Shown here in pieces: positions 23,261 to 50,690 of a stretch of DNA of 64,000 nucleotides (within the stretch, counting starts at the first letter, position 1; each line of letters opens with the position of its first letter). The position numbers were made by a program, and so were the translations under genes. Location: positions 10,015,571-10,079,570 of the forward strand of contig VUYV01000007.1 of NCBI GenBank assembly GCA_008711295.1, read 5' to 3'. The DNA comes from Anarhynchus alexandrinus. Lineage: Eukaryota > Chordata > Aves > Charadriiformes > Charadriidae. Below the pieces are notes generated by a model that searched no databases, was not told the DNA's origin, and was given only the letters and a program-made list of their open reading frames with translations.

Positions 23261-26200
23261 GTTTAAATGACAAAAGGCGGGTGGGTATCCCCTGCGGGGG
23301 GGGAAGAGCCGGTGCCTCGGGTCCGGCTGTCCCGGCGGACTTCAACGGGTGTGGAGGTTCTTTTCCGAAATAGTGACTTAGAATTTATTTTTAGTGGTGG
23401 TGTTTTGTTGTTTTTTTGGTTTGGTGTCTCCCTCCTCCCCCCCAATAGATATATTTTCAGGTATATGTGAAGTAATTTTTGAATTTAAATGAGAATCCTA
23501 AACAGTAGAGATGTATTTTGTATGGTTTACTATACACTCCATTGTATTTCTCGATCAACCGCAGTATAAAGATGCAAGGGGGGGAAAGGACCCTTATCTC
23601 TGTAGCAGGAAGATAACAGCAACACCAGTAATTTTTCTACTTAGCAGGTACAACCTACGCTTACAATAATTCTTTATTGTAAATTTTATTTGCAGTGTCT
23701 TTAAAGACAGTTATTGTAGGGAAAAAAAAATTCCCCATAAAGCCTTTACCAACATGCTGACTCCCAGATCCTGGCACAGAAAGCAGATTTCCCAATAATC
23801 CATACAAATCCTGTGGAACAGAAGGGGATAGAGTTCACTTCTTCTGGACAACATTCATTTGATGTTCCATCACCATTTTACAGTCCAGCAATACCTACTT
23901 TTATTTATTTTTTTATTTATTCATTCCACAATTATTTATTTATTTTTCATTCCACAACTTTGGTTCACTGGCAAAGTTGGTGTTTTGAGAAAAAAAAAAA
24001 GGCATGAAATTCAAAGAAAACATGCTCAGAGATGCCAAGCAAACTGTAACTAGTAATCATCCTGGTAATTCAGAGCTTTGAAGCCATTGACATTAGAATC
24101 AGAAAACTTTTCAGTATCTGTCTTTGCACACTTAGTATGTTTTATAAGTGTTTTTTAGAACAAACAGAATGATTATCTCTTACTTCCTCTGATTAAGCTC
24201 TCCAAACAGTTAAAAACTTCTACTGTAAGTCAAATCGCAACAAAGAGACTACCTATACTTCTTTTTTTGTCATAAGGCAGGTGGTACATCTGTGGGGAAT
24301 GCTTGAAATAAGAATATGGAAACTGAATTATGGGCTTTACAGTGGGCATTAAATTTACCTTATTTTTATCACTAATAGCACTAATAACATCACTGCCATA
24401 TCATACCTGTCAGGTGTTTGTTAAAATTAACATATACAGATCATACAAGTGATTTTACAGTGTAAATAAAGGAAAAAAAAAAAATCTTGAGTGTACATTT
24501 TTGGTGTAAAGGAGGTCAGATACTTAAATTTCTGAGAAAGGGAATGCTGTGGCAGATGTTTCCTACAATGGAAATTCTGTTTATCCACTACCTGTAAAGA
24601 GGCCAATGCAAAGGCCAGAACAAAAAGTTGTGGAAATGGTTTAGAAAACATAATCAGTTTAGAGCTTTAGAAATCTGGTAATTGTTCAGTAAATTTGGGA
24701 CCACTAGAAGCCTGTTCTCTGTAGAACCAAAACTTGGGCAGATGTTAACTTGAACTAAATGATGGGCTGCGTAGCGTGGTTGCCAACAGGCAGTAGTAGT
24801 AGGAAGGAGGGGGGTTACAGTTATCTTAATTCTACTGCTTTTTATGACACTGTGCATATAAGTAATATATTTGTATGTGATAAGTTACGATGGTCAGTTG
24901 AAGAAGTTTTCCATTTTGTGGAAATGACTGTGGATTACCAGCAGTACAAATTCCACTGACATTCTTGAACTACTAACACAACCTATGCCGTGCAACAGTG
25001 TATTTGAACTGAAAACAGTTTGCGTAATAAAAAAGCATTAAACAGCCTTACACAGTGGTGAATGTATCTAAGAGTAAATGTTACCTTTAAGTCATTTTAG
25101 AATAACTAATCAGTTAGAACCATAATTTTGAAATATTAATGCCTATTGTTCACGTTTCAAATAGTGGAAGATTAGACAGTAAGGAAAATAAAAAATATAT
25201 TTTTTTTCCAAATTCTACATAATATTTTAACAAGTCAACTTCTTGTTGCACCAAGTGTTTTGGTACGGCACTAGAAAAAAAAAAGAGTGGGAGAAAAAGC
25301 CTCCGCCCTGATTCTCTGTTTGAAAGTATCCAGAACAGATGAATCTGATGCTGTTTTGCATAATATTCTAGGGACGACACCTGAAATACAGTAATAGCTG
25401 GAAAGTATCACACTACAGCATTCTTTACTGCCTCTTTTTGCTAGGGACTACAGCAATATTAGTGTAAAAAGCAAAAAAACTGTGTCATGAGGGAGCCACA
25501 CCTGAGAGTTATTACTCAACATACTCTCACTGAAACAATGTATTAGTTAGGCAATATGTCCATTGATAATGAGATGTAATGTTTTAAGTTGTGTGTATAT
25601 AGAAAAACTAAAGAACTTCTAGATTGACATTAATCTCTGAAAATGGTATTATAAAATGTAAATTAAAATATATCAAACTGTAGCAAGCAATCAGTAATGC
25701 TGTATTATATTACTGTAATGCTGGCTTTATACTTGCCGAAGCAGCAAAAGGGTATTGTTTATCAATATTTTTGTTGCTCATTGTGTTCCGTCTAGATCGT
25801 ACGGTAGCAGTCTTCATGTTAGTACCGAGTTACCCATAATCCCAACAAATGTTAGGCAAATTTATACAAACCATAGTGTACACAAAATTGTTGAATGAGA
25901 CTTTAAATTCAGTTTCTTTATACTATTTACACTTGTGTGTTCTCTTGGATTGTCACATTCAATACTGTAGAAAGAGCTCCTGTGTTCCTAATTCACAGTA
26001 GGACTCAAGTTCTGCCTAAGTAAATTTTGAGTCCAAACCTGCAATCTTTTTAGTTCAGTAGCCATGTGATGTGCTGCAGGCATGTCAAATTTATAGGTTA
26101 TCCCTTTTTTCAACTCTTGAAGGTGTCAAATTTTGCTTTTGGGCAAAAGCATCTTAGTTTTATCAATGTTGAGTTTTTTACCTAGTAAATATTAAGTCAA

Positions 26201-26979
26201 GTTAGTATTCATGAAGAAAATGTGAAAAAGCTGCACGGTGCAGCATTCTGTAGCGTTGCATCTAAACCCATTTGCAGTGCCAGCTTTTTTTTTTTTTTGC
26301 TTCAATGTTATTTGGCCCAGGGCCATCATAATAACAAAATGAAAAAAGATAGCCTGTTTATGTAAATATAAACCATGATAATACCAGCAATGGGTACTCT
26401 GGCGGTACTTTCCTCTCCTTGGCCAGCAACAGCAACTGAGTTAGATTTGGGGTTTGTTTTTTTGGTGTTTTTTATTGTTTGTTTATTTGTTTTGGGGTTT
26501 TTTTGTTTTTTTTTTTTCTTCTAAAAAATGGGAAGAAAAGCTCCAGCAAGGTCAACAAACATGTTGTATATTTAAAATCAGGCTGCAAGATGCTTTAGCT
26601 TATTTGATGGACAAGCAAGCGTCAATCACTTGCCTGAAAAAAGCTGCCTAAGGCTTTCACTCCATTTAAATTAGGGAAGAAATTGCCACTAGCTTCATTA
26701 CAAATTTTGAAAAAGCAGTTCTGTCCTTCAGCATTGTCCCATCCTAACTGCATGCAGGCTTACAAGTATTTTGACTTAATAGTCTCATAATTCATCACTA
26801 CAGTTATTTTATAAAACTTGTATTAAGAGTATTAAAACTGTAATAACTTGACACGAGAGTGAGAAATGGCAGCAAAGTATTTCAAGTACTTTTTGATTTA
26901 AACAGATTCCCATCTCCCCAAACACTGGTTCAGTGTTTGCATTTTCCGTATTCGTACTTCATACAGGTCAAATAAAAAT
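23261..26979. other. Intergenic spacer between DPY19L3 promoter and ZNF507 3' end
   Basis: This is AT-rich and non-coding, with no recognised repeat family. T-rich low-complexity runs occur at 23,400-23,420, 26,285-26,298 and 26,455-26,522. A short duplicated TTCATTCCACAA lies at 23,920 and 23,946. Open frames here are short and low-complexity. Confidence 0.65.
23913..23957. repeat. Imperfect 26-bp tandem duplication, ATTT-rich
   Basis: TTCATTCCACAA occurs at 23,920-23,931 and again at 23,946-23,957, each preceded by TTTATTTAT-like sequence. This is a simple local duplication in the spacer. Confidence 0.7.
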
Positions 26980-29900
26980 GACTAAAGTGTTTAACAAAAA
27001 AAGTTTATTACCAAAATACAATATTAAAGTCAATACGTGACAAACTCCTGTAAAGCAAAATAAATTATTCTAACATTGTACAGTATTTCAGAAGGTAGTT
27101 AAAGTACTACTACAGACTTTGCTTCATAGTTCCAAACAGTCGTCTATCAGGAACACAATCCTAGAGAGAGCTTAAGGCATGCAGCTTAATGTGCTGGATA
27201 ATTTTATAAAATGAAAAGTCATCCTATTTAATAAGATACAGTATCAGAATTAACTGCAGTCTTTACATGTCAGTTTTCTAAATTTTTTATACTTTGGCTA
27301 TAAAAGCAGTGCCATAGTGTTACAATACCTTTTCTTAAAAAAATACATGTACCCATGTCCATGAATATCAAATGCAAATGTAAATTTCTATTAAATATAT
27401 CTTAACAAATGTTACTTTGAGCACCAACTGTACATTTTTTAAAATGATTAAATAAGTGCTTTTGAAAGAGGAAAATACAATAACTCTGACTGAATCCCAC
27501 TCTGTTTTTCCAGCCAAGCATAAATCGGAAAGATGAAATATGCACCTATTTTTCAGTATAGTCTAGTATGAACAAAGTTTTCTCTTTAGTAGCAGTATAG
27601 GCATTTAAAACAAAGCTGCAAGTTACAGTTCATATCACAGAATAAAATCTAATTTAAACAAACAGCAAGTGAGTAGCTGATCATCTGATACGGCAGCGAC
27701 AGAAGACCTGAAAATATTTCAAAAGCTTAAAGAAAGGGGAAGACTGCAGTGTTGGTGACTTTGAAATGTGCTTAAAAACCCTTGCATAACATGCAACCAA
27801 GCCAACCATACGCTTTCTAAAGCAGATAACCTGAGGAATAATTTGCTTTCAGAAAAACTAAGTCTATAATTACTTCACATGCAGAACTTCTGGTAAAGTC
27901 CATGGGAATTGTGAGTGGGTAACTAAAGGCAAGCAGCATGGAGACAGTTAAAAAAAATCTCTGTGCATATGGGAAAGAATTATTTGTTGGCATTTGTTAG
28001 GACTAATAATGGATTTTAGAGGCAACTAACTTTCTACTATTTTATAGGAACACATGGTCAAAAAGAAAAAAGCAACAAGATGGCAAAGAACAACTGAATA
28101 GATGCATCCTGCCTAGTAATCCCCTTACGATGAGTCCTGGTGCATTACACTTAATGCTGCAAGCGTGGCTTGCACGTACACCGAAGTCGTTAATTTTGAT
28201 TCAAGGTTACTTGCTTTTTAAGTCTAGGTTCACTGCCACCTCCTTCTTAGCTTATGAATGCAAGTTTTTCACCGTTTTATCTTTCACTAGCTGAGCAACT
28301 TTAAATAATTATTTCTTTAGACAAAAGTAACAATGTGGTAAAATCTTGTTTCTGTGAATACTGACTGGTAGTTTAGCATCACTACGGATCTCACTGTACC
28401 TTTAATTTTTTCCACAAGTGGGATCTCCTAATGAGAGAGTTGAGATACGCTCCAGATACTGTACTATTTTCACATGAATTCTATATTGAAGGTAAAACAT
28501 TGGTGTCAATAAGACAGTATGAATATCCCATTCAAAGTTTACTATCTCTAACTGAATTTGAGATCAGGTAAATCAATCGTGGTTTTTTAAAATGTAAAAT
28601 CCATCTGTAGGAATAAGAAAAATAACTTTTAACTGAAAACAATGTATACTTACTTCACATATGTATTTAAAATATTTCAAATATCTGACAGAAAAATGCT
28701 TTGACTTTATACCCTGACCAATTTTTAAAGTAAAATGTATACTTTCTGCTATCTAATTTATAAACAAAATAGATATTTAACTCAAAAGAACAAGTCAAAT
28801 TGAGGAAATCACTTGAAAACAAAACTCATCAAACATACTTGGAATCTTAGTGCCTTTACCCTAGCCTTTAGATTTTGTGCTGCTTCATAAAGTTGTAACA
28901 AGACTTGTTGTTTTCTTTTTCCTGTTTGCCACTTCTAGTCAGCAATAGCGCAATCGACGGTACACTACATGTGCCACCTTCTTAGATTCACAGTTGTAGC
29001 TTATTTCTGCTAGGAGAAATGTATAAATAAAGTAACCACAAAATACTGTTTTTCTAAGAGTAAGTCGTTTTTTAAGTAATGAGCTACTAAAAACCAGGTA
29101 ACTGCATCCCCGTGTCAGGAACTAGACATGCTTCTGTGCGTCTGCCATTCATTAAAGCAGAAATACATGCCGGAACCAGAAAGTTTAAATCTGGCTGCTG
29201 AAGGGCTTCTTTGGAAGCGCTACTACTTCACTTGATTGAAGCATTTGTTTCAAACAATTTAAGTGGCCAACTTCATAAATAACCTCAACAAAGTTGCCAG
29301 GTAATCAGCTAGCATAATAATATTCCAAACTGATACAAAGATGAATGAATGTCTTCTACTGCAAACTGCTGTAACTAAAAGAAAAAAAGTACACTGTAAT
29401 TTTAGAAGCCAAAGGCTTTAAAAGGGAGAGATTTCTATGTGTTTCTTAGAAAACAAGGTAATCCCAAATTCCCTTTATGAATCCATATTATGTGCACTAG
29501 TAGAATTTATTCTACAAGTGACTGGATACAGTTTTTGCTTAAAATATTGTTTGCCCTTTTTAAAAAAAAAAAAAATTCCTACAGGAAGATTGCTCTATCT
29601 TTCAGTGAATTATTTTTACAGTTACAGCTCTGCCAGACAAATGGGAAATTTAGATAGCCAGTGGGATTTCAAAGAACTCCAAAGCATGTAGACATTTCTC
29701 AAAGTCCTACTTTGTGCTCACCTACATCTTTGGGAATCTACATAGGTTTAATCTACATCTCTCTGTGGCAATTACTGTTAATATCTTGTTCTCATTAAAA
29801 AACATTGCTCATACATACTGAAAAGTAATCACCACAAATTAAAAGTGACATATGATAAGTTTGTTTTTTTTTTTTTCTTAAATAGTTCAGCTGAATCAAG

Positions 29901-30676
29901 AATATCATTAAGAAACAGCAGGTCATTATTACAAAGGATCTTTTATGCACTATCAATCCAAAAGATAGCAGTTTTTTTAGTTAGGATCCAATCAAATAGT
30001 TATTAGCAAATGCTTCTAGGCTCCTCAGCTCCTGCTGCTCTAAATCGATAAAAAGGATAGCAGTCTTTGTTGAAGGATGACTTGGAATTTGTAAGGCCTT
30101 AAAAATAGATTGGGAAAAAGGCCATGCCTGTGTGTGCATGCGAACACACACATGCCCTCGCCCACCTCCCCTCTCCCTACCTCCCAGAATCCAGGCAGTG
30201 GGGTTTATGAGATCATATTGTAAAATTTTTATCTGGTCTGTTGCCGGTTTCAAATAAGAGGATTAAAAAGTTCTTTGCTGAAATACTTGGAAAACAACAA
30301 AGAGGGAGGAAGAAAAAAGCCTTTCAATTGATACAAAGCTTTCATACCTTTGGGTTTTAACACACTGTACTAATGCATTATTACTGACTAGTACCTGACA
30401 ATAAAAGGAAAAAACCCCAACGATCCTACATTCTTGGCACCATATAGAGAAATAACAGGTTAAAACGGATCGTTCTATTCCCCCCTCCTTATACGTATCT
30501 CCTAAATGATTCATCAGTCCCTGGTTAAAATATTACACTCCTACTGAAACAAGGACTCAGGAAGGGAAATCAAGTTTTGCTTGCAATTCTTCTCTTTAGC
30601 AAGTTTCTCAGGCAAAAAATAGCAAAGAAAGAAAATAGTCACTCTAGGAAACCCTCTCTTTAACTTACTGCTTTAC
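26980..30676 (-). other. ZNF507: Probable ZNF507 3' UTR (about 3.7 kb)
   Basis: This follows the ZNF507 stop codon on the minus strand without an evident splice site. On the minus strand an AATAAA hexamer lies at 27,004-27,009, followed by a T-rich tract and TG-rich sequence as expected at a cleavage site near 26,980. No competing open frame is convincing. Other hexamers inside could give shorter forms. The extent is inferred, since no transcript data are available. Confidence 0.55.
27004..27009 (-). terminator. ZNF507: Candidate poly(A) signal AATAAA for ZNF507
   Basis: The minus strand reads GGTAATAAACTTTTTTTG here. The canonical hexamer is followed within 30 nt by a U-rich element and then a GU-rich stretch. 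It is the best cleavage-signal context I see between the stop codon and the DPY19L3 island. Confidence 0.5.
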
Positions 30677-46211
<15,535 letters not shown>

Positions 46212-47194
46212 TTAGAATTTATACACGCACAATAATAAAAATACAACCCAGTGCTATTTAGATTTCTCCTGTTCTACTAAATGTGGAAGCCTAATGCCAC
46301 TAACTTTATAAAAACTTTCAGAATGGCTAGATAAATAGCCAAAGATTTTAAGGACATTTAGTGGATAGCGAAGATGCTATTCAATACAGCTGGACAGAGT
46401 AATTCGAAGAGAGCCTATAACTGCCTGCCTCCAAGTTGGGGAAGATAAATATTTTTTAAGTATAGGCCGATTAGCACTGTTACAGCTATTGTCTTTTTCT
46501 TTACAAGGAGTACGCATTTGAATGCTAGACACTTAAATATACCAATCAATAGTAACTGGCATATTTCTGTTGAAAAGCCATGATATGATATGAAAATGTA
46601 TTCCTAACATAATTACTCTGATACACTGATGTCTCCTAAAGCAAACGACAATTTGCAACAACATAATTTACAAAAATAAGGTTTATTTTTTTTCCTTGAA
46701 ATGTCAGGAAGATAAAGTAATTCTGGTATTTACTTGCATTAGTCATTTTGCTATGACTATATTAAAGACCATTCAAATGTCAAATCACACTTCTTATTAC
46801 AAATGTAATTTTCTAGAAAAAATACTTATTATAGCTTTTTCTATAATTCCTTACTTGTAAGGAAAATCAATTGGTACTAAAGTTATAAAGAGTATTTTTT
46901 TTCTGTTTTGAGGGAAAGCTAAAGGCAATAACTATTTCCACTTACACTTCCTTTAAACATATCTAACCATAAACCACAGGCAATAATGTGGTACTGTTGG
47001 AGGTTAAATTAGAAACCAGTATGTATAAATTTACATGAAAATATACTTTGTGATGTGGGCAAAGCTGTGGGGTGAGGTGTGGAGAAGCCGGACAAAAGGT
47101 CTTACAGTGAAATTTACTTCTGAAAAAAATGTCTAAAAAGAACCTATTCAAGTTCCATTATATATACACACACGTATACATTTTATACACAATA

Positions 47195-47234
47195 TGTATT
47201 TTCACATACTATACTGTATTTTCATATACTATAT
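47195..47234. repeat. 20-bp tandem duplication
   Basis: TGTATTTTCACATACTATAC at 47,195-47,214 is followed directly by TGTATTTTCATATACTATAT at 47,215-47,234, with 18 of 20 bases identical. It lies beside a TA/CA-rich stretch. Confidence 0.85.
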
Positions 47235-49161
47235 AAAAATTGGAACATAAAGAGATGCCAGATATTTCTTTTATCAGTCATGCTTGAAAATGTATCCCAA
47301 GTTATTTCATGTGGATTTTTTTTTTTTTTTGCAAGAAAGATACACAGGCCAATCCAGAACTTCCAGAACTGGTCCTAAAGACCCATGAAATCCACTCTTT
47401 TCTACTTATGGATTTAGTATACAACAGTAAAATGAACAGACAAGAGAGTGGGTTCTGTGGTGCCCCTTTCCCACTATAGAAAAATTCTGGGCAGAACTAC
47501 TCAAGTTACCTTTATTCGCTATTCAACTTACAATCAGAACTATCAATATAAGCAATGTTAGTATCATTCACACTTCATATGCTCATGTAAAATATTTCAA
47601 GTTGAAAATACAGTAATATTTGTCAATTCTGAATCATTAAGATGGACAAGATTACTCTCTTCAATGCTATTATTTTTCAGTGTTAGTTTGAAGAATATTT
47701 ACTCGGTAATGGCTAAAATCTACATTAAAATTGAAAAATTAATAAAATACAAATAAAGCCATACGACAGTTGGATTAATGATAACTAGAAAACGAAGCTA
47801 CTTAAGGCCTTATGCCTTTAGTTGGATCTATGTAAGCAGACTGAAAATGATTAATACTGCACTGGAATATTGTAAGAAAGAAATAAAAAAAATAAATAAA
47901 ACAAAAAAGTATCATTTTACATACCAAATAGCCTGCATATTTAATTCAGTATCGTCTCATTAACAGGAATCCATGTCTATATCCACAGAGTTACTATTAA
48001 ACTGAAATATCCAGGTATTTAACTTTTAAAATATAAACCAGTAGAAGTCTCGATGTGCATTTTCTATTTCTATTAAGTGTTTGGCATGGTATATTGAATG
48101 ACTAACACTTGTCTCTGTGGCTAGGAAAAATTATACCCCTTTCACGCAATATCTCCAATTATATATTAACTTAAAAGAAGTTTAAGGTTATTATTTGAAA
48201 ACCATTCTATTTAGTTATACAAAATTACTTTGCTGTTTGTTTCATACTGGCTGTAATAAGTTCAAAAAACATTATGAAGAGTAAAAAAATGTGCTTTTTC
48301 CCCTGAAAGATGATTTAACATTACATGATGTGCTCAAAGGAATAATTTCTACTTGAAATATTTTCAATTTGAGAGCGAGCTTAGGAAAATTATAAGCGCA
48401 CAGTGCTACTTTAAATTATACTCTGTACTTTTAAAACTTTGTAAGTAATGCTAAATAGGCAAATATTTCGCCTACCTTTTTCATCTGAAAGCAGCATAGA
48501 AACTAAGAGGAAAGATCCTAGACAGAAACGTGCTGCCACGTTCTACTGCTGCGTCAAAAATGAAACCAGGGAGAGCACCTTCAGCAGCACCGATACGGGA
48601 TGCTGGCAGCTGACGTAGGTTATCAGATGTGTAACTGTGGTATATATGTGTTATGTCGTTATCTGTTTAGATTAAGTTTAATGCTTACTGCTGCAGACCT
48701 TGGTTTTTAGAGGGATGGTAAGAACTGTACACAAATATCTGGGGTTTAATAATTACATCGCTTTCACCAAGAACAAATATGATTCAATCTCCCATGCTGT
48801 AAAACCTCAGCCTGGCACACGGCTCTGCCAGCGGGCACCCTCTACACAGCCCCCACGGCGACTGAAGTTCGGGGTCTGGGGACGGTAGAGGGGCCCGAAG
48901 GGGAAGGACCACACCGCACCAGGGGAAAACCTGCGCCGGAGCTGCCCGTTCCGCCCGTGCCACACGCCCGCTCGGGCGGCGCGGCACAGACGGGCTGCAA
49001 TGCCCGCGGGTGTAGGAAAAGCCAACCCCCGCTTCGCGCAACGCCCGCGCTCGGAGAGGCCGCTCTGATCACACCGCGGCTCCCCAGGGCACGGAAACTC
49101 CGGCAGCGGGAGCTCCGTGCTGCCGACTGCCGCCCTCAGACAGCGCAGCCCCTGCGGAACG

Positions 49162-49182
49162 CCCCCCCCCCCCGCCCCCCCC
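49162..49182. repeat. C homopolymer tract next to assembly gap
   Basis: Twelve C, one G and eight C follow each other, so the minus strand is G-rich. It sits 12 bases from the run of N and is the probable reason for the gap. Confidence 0.8.
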
Positions 49183-49194
49183 GCTCCCCGCCGG

Positions 49195-49257
49195 NNNNNN
49201 NNNNNNNNNNNNNNNNNNNNNNNNNNNNNNNNNNNNNNNNNNNNNNNNNNNNNNNNN
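49195..49257. other. Assembly gap (63 N)
   Basis: Undetermined bases lie inside the ZNF507 CpG island, flanked by C runs on one side and CCG repeats on the other. True length is unknown. Confidence 0.99.
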
Positions 49258-49378
49258 GGCCGCCGGGCCGCCGCCGCCGCCCGCTGGCCCCGGCGGTGCC
49301 GAGGGCCCGGCCCGCTTTTTACCTGGAGTTTTAATGAAGAACTAACAAAATTTTTTCCCTCACCCCCGGCCACCGCTT

Positions 49379-49390
49379 CAAGATGGCGAC
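49379..49390 (+). promoter_or_regulatory. YY1-type motif CAAGATGGCGAC
   Basis: The AAGATGGCG core is the known YY1 consensus found close to many vertebrate start sites. Here it is expected within or beside ZNF507 exon 1. Binding is inferred from the motif only. Confidence 0.6.
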
Positions 49391-49404
49391 GATGGAGACC
49401 GTAT

Positions 49405-49441
49405 CACGTGACCGGCGGGCTCGGGTCAGGTGACCGGCGGG
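49405..49441. promoter_or_regulatory. Duplicated E-box unit (22-bp period)
   Basis: CACGTGACCGGCGGG at 49,405 and CAGGTGACCGGCGGG at 49,427 are the same 15-mer with one base changed. The first holds the palindromic CACGTG, within TCACGTGA, recognised by bHLH-zip factors such as USF, MYC and TFE families. The second holds a different E-box core, CAGGTG. Confidence 0.7.
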
Positions 49442-50104
49442 TGGACGCTGCCGCCGCGCCGCCGCCTCCTCGCCGTTGCCACGGAGACGAGCGCGGGCCC
49501 TGCCGTGGCGGCGCCCCGCCTCGTCCCTGCTGGGTGCCGCGGGGCCGGTCGCCCCAGGCACCGGGGCCGGTGGGGGCTGCCTCAGTGCTGGCCTGCCTCA
49601 ACGCCGCCGGCACCTCGCCTCCACGCTGGCTCCGTCCCGAAGGCGAGGTGGAGCCGTGCGGCGGTGCGGGTGTGCTCCTCACGGCCCTCTCCACAGAGCG
49701 CTGCCACCGGCCCCCTGCAAGGGCAGTGTTGGTGTAGGCGGCTCCATCTATGCATTTTTCATCTTAACTTAAATTTCCACTCAGCGTGGAGACCCAGCAA
49801 CAAGGCACGGCCGCTCATGATAGCCCAGTGCGGCTGAGCTGGTGGGTTTATTCAAAGTCTCAAAATAATTGTTGTTTATCTTGCAGCTCCTGTGCTTAGG
49901 TGATCGCCTGGCTTCTTGCCTTTGTCAATCAGGACTTCGTCAATATTCCAGTTTCCAGTGCCAAGCCAGGCAGCACGATGTGCTTCAAGAAACGGTATAG
50001 TCTCCCAAAAGGTATTTTCTTTCAGCACAGTTTTCAAATGTTAAACACCTGTAGTTAAACAAAAAACCCACACAACAACCCCTGCATTTTGGGTCTAAAA
50101 TAGC

Positions 50105-50690
50105 AAATCATAGAGTTGTGTAGGTTGGAAGGGACCATTAATATCATCAAGTCTTAATTCATCATTAACCCAACACTGCCAAAACCACCACTAAACCACG
50201 TCCATCAGCACCAGGTCTACTCATCTTTTAAATACCTCCAGGGATGGCAACTCCACCACTTCCCCGGGCAGCCTGTTCCGATGTTTCATAACCCTTTCGG
50301 TGAAGAAATTTTTCCTAATATCCATCCTAAACCTCCCTGGCACAACTTGAGACTTTTTCCTCTTGTCTTCTTGCTTGGGAGAAGAGGCTGACCCCCCCAC
50401 CTCGCTACAACCTCCTTTCAGGTAGTTGTAGAGAGCGATAAAGTCTCCCCTGAGCCTTCTTTTCTCCAGGCTAAACAACCCCAGTTACCTCAGCTGCTCC
50501 TCAAAAGACTTGTTCTCCAGACCCCTCACCAGCTTTGTTGCCCTTCTCTGGACGCGCTTCTGAACCTCAGAGTCTTTCTTGTAATGAGTGGCCCAGAACT
50601 GAACACAATATTCGAGGTGGGGCCTCGCTAGTGCCGAGTACAGCGGGACGATCCCTTCCCTAGTCCAGCTGGCCACACTGCTGCTGATAC
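50105..50690 (-). mobile_element. CR1 LINE, 5'-truncated, with remnant of ORF2
   Basis: The left end has the CR1 3' signature (AATCATAGAGTTGTGTAGGT then GGAAGGGACC). The body reads on the minus strand as the C-terminus of CR1 ORF2: [52 protein letters not shown], and [17 protein letters not shown]. The coding frame is interrupted between about 50,479 and 50,484 and the 5' part, including the reverse-transcriptase core, is absent. It is a dead copy. Confidence 0.95.

Larger units (their letters stand above)
48800..49740 (-). promoter_or_regulatory. ZNF507: CpG island, probable ZNF507 promoter
   Basis: GC- and CpG-rich DNA lies between AT-rich flanks, upstream of the ZNF507 start codon on the minus strand. 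A good minus-strand donor, CTCCAG|GTAAAAAG at 49,322, would close a short non-coding first exon (about 49,323-49,400). A YY1-type site and E-boxes lie at 49,379-49,441, where the start site is expected. Long open frames on both strands are CpG artefacts. Confidence 0.75.

Noticed and set aside
22236..23373. Many long overlapping open frames (up to 277 codons) on both strands
   Set aside because: They lie in a CpG island where stop codons are rare. Their proteins are Arg/Gly/Pro/Ala repeats in every frame at once, with no family resemblance.
48807..49837. Long open frames on both strands around the assembly gap (up to 206 codons)
   Set aside because: Same CpG-island effect, and several run through undetermined bases, so they have no coding support.
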